Origin: a bacterium
GTDB lineage: Bacteria > 4484-113 > JAGGVC01
Direction: 5' to 3'
DNA length: 64,000 bases
Assembly (NCBI GenBank): GCA_039961635.1
Contig: JABRWB010000008.1
Span: 35,791-99,790 of the forward strand
Shown: in pieces, positions 63,216-64,000 of the stretch
Position numbering within the stretch: position 1 is the stretch's first letter
Layout of the letters: every line of letters starts with the position of its first letter
The notes under the pieces: model-generated
Told to the model about the DNA's origin: nothing
The model's input: the letters and a program-made list of their open reading frames with translations, nothing else
The model's database searches: none
Program-made: the position numbers and the translations under genes

Positions 63216-63224
63216 TGATAAAAT
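63216..63224 (+). promoter_or_regulatory. Extended -10 promoter of the nucleotidyltransferase gene
   Basis: TGA-TAAAAT (63216-63224) precedes the ATG at 63262 by 37 bases; AGGAG lies before the ATG. Confidence 0.5.
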
Positions 63225-63261
63225 CAACATCCCGTAGTTCCTCTGCGGCCAGGAGCACACC

Positions 63262-63993
63262 ATGAAAGGCATCGTACTCGCCGGGGGGTCCGGTTCCCGG
63301 ATGTTCCCCCTCACAAAGGTGACGAACAAGCACCTGCTTCCCGTCGGGAAGTACCCGATGGTCGTACACCCGATTATGAAGCTCAAACAGGCCGGAATCG
63401 TCGAAATCCAGGTCATAACCGGCCGGGAGCACATGGGCGACATGCTGGAGCTTTTGGGAAGCGGCGCGTCCTTCGGAGTGGAGTTCACGTTCCGCGTCCA
63501 GGACGAGGCGGGCGGCATCGCGCAGGCGCTTTCGCTGGCCGAGCATTTCGCGGCGGGCGACAACGTGTGCGTAATCCTCGGCGACAATATTTTCAGCGAT
63601 CCGCTTGAGCCGCACATGTCGCGCTACTTCTCCGAGTGCGGCGGTAACGGCGCGATGGTGCTCTTAAAGGAAGTCCCCGACCCGCACCGCTTCGGCGTGG
63701 CCGAAATTTCCGCGGGAAAGATAACTTCCATAACCGAAAAGCCGGAGGAGCCAAAAACCAACCTCGCCGTGACAGGCATCTACTTTTACGATGCTTCGGT
63801 TTTTCAGATAATCAAGACGCTCAAGCCCAGCAAGCGCGGCGAGCTGGAGATAACCGACGTCAACAACGCGTTTCTGAACGACCAGCGGCTGATGTTCGGA
63901 ATCCTCGACGGCTGGTCGTTCAGAAACGCGTTGTTGACGTCGGTTATCTCCAGCTCGCCGCGCTTGCTGGGCTTGAGCGTCTTGATTATCTGA
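63262..63993 (+). pseudogene. rmlA: Glucose-1-phosphate thymidylyltransferase, 3' end replaced by an inverted copy of itself
   Basis: The first about 216 codons are a normal short-type sugar nucleotidyltransferase: MKGIVLAGGSGSRMFPLTKVTNKHLLPVGKYPM (nucleotide loop), VILGDNIFSD (metal Asp), AVTGIYFYD and RGELEITDVNNAFL. The family continues after ILDGW with a WxDAGT-type segment, but here the sequence turns into the reverse complement of codons just upstream (from 63911), giving a meaningless tail to a stop at 63991-63993. Either the gene is broken by a foldback event or the assembly is wrong at this point. Intact, it would make dTDP-glucose for rhamnose or other surface sugars. Confidence 0.8.
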
Positions 63994-64000
63994 AAAACCG
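63797..64000. repeat. Perfect 90-bp inverted repeat reaching the window edge
   Basis: Bases 63797-63886 and 63911-64000 are exact reverse complements with a 24-base loop (63887-63910). The right arm ends at the last base of the window, so it may extend further. The break has a short microhomology (CCAGC/GCTGG). It lies inside a coding gene. Confidence 0.97.

Overview
The window is high-GC bacterial DNA packed with short operons on both strands. It has one tRNA, no rRNA, no CRISPR array and no insertion sequence. The housekeeping genes (mreB, sppA, pyrK, ribH, tpiA, ybeY, deoC, HU), the secreted proteins with signal peptides or lipobox-like Cys, and the dockerin/PKD surface lipoproteins suggest a Gram-negative-type bacterium from a poorly characterised phylum. 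I cannot assign the phylum from sequence alone. Many promoters carry an extended -10 (TGN-TANNNT), and several genes start 6-8 nt after the -10, as leaderless transcripts do.

Layout. 1-6.6 kb: a GAF/PAS sensor cut by the left edge, a large secreted repeat/HEAT protein and a secreted helical protein. 6.8-12.9 kb: a TetR-controlled Ybh-type ABC efflux operon (adaptor, two separate ATPases, two permeases). 12.9-15.8 kb: a gamma-glutamylcyclotransferase-like gene facing an NRAMP transporter fused to a universal stress domain, with a DtxR/MntR-type regulator. 15.9-21.8 kb: hybrid sensor kinase, response-regulator phosphatase and a secreted protein. 21.8-26.1 kb (minus): pyrK, a MEMO-like/AMMECR1 pair, sppA, mreB. 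26.2-26.7 kb: three tandem copies of a small stem-loop unit, each with its own promoter-like box and terminator, probably small RNA genes. 26.8-30.7 kb: an operon around a Ycf46-like AAA+ ATPase. 30.7-31.6 kb: non-coding DNA rich in short palindromes. 31.6-39.7 kb: a mosaic dockerin/PKD lipoprotein, a membrane protein, a hydrolase, thiS, ribH, tpiA and a hicAB module.

40.1-51.4 kb is a single co-directional cassette of phage head and tail genes: portal, capsid, connectors, tail tube, a tail chaperone pair joined by an apparent -1 frameshift site, a very short tape measure, baseplate/hub proteins, holin-like protein and CHAP endolysin. No terminase, protease, integrase, replication or lysogeny gene is present, so it resembles a gene-transfer-agent or domesticated particle locus more than an intact prophage. 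It is the main candidate system here.

51.5-64 kb: an esterase, a second dockerin/PKD lipoprotein paralogous to the first, an NAD-salvage pair (nicotinate phosphoribosyltransferase, nicotinamidase), a J-domain/pentapeptide fusion, HU, tRNA-Arg(TCT), a ybeY-CNNM/CBS-deoC operon, a thiamine-binding MTH1187-type protein with a GNAT enzyme, a small protein, and a sugar nucleotidyltransferase whose 3' end runs into a perfect 90-bp inverted repeat ending at the window edge (probable foldback or assembly artefact).
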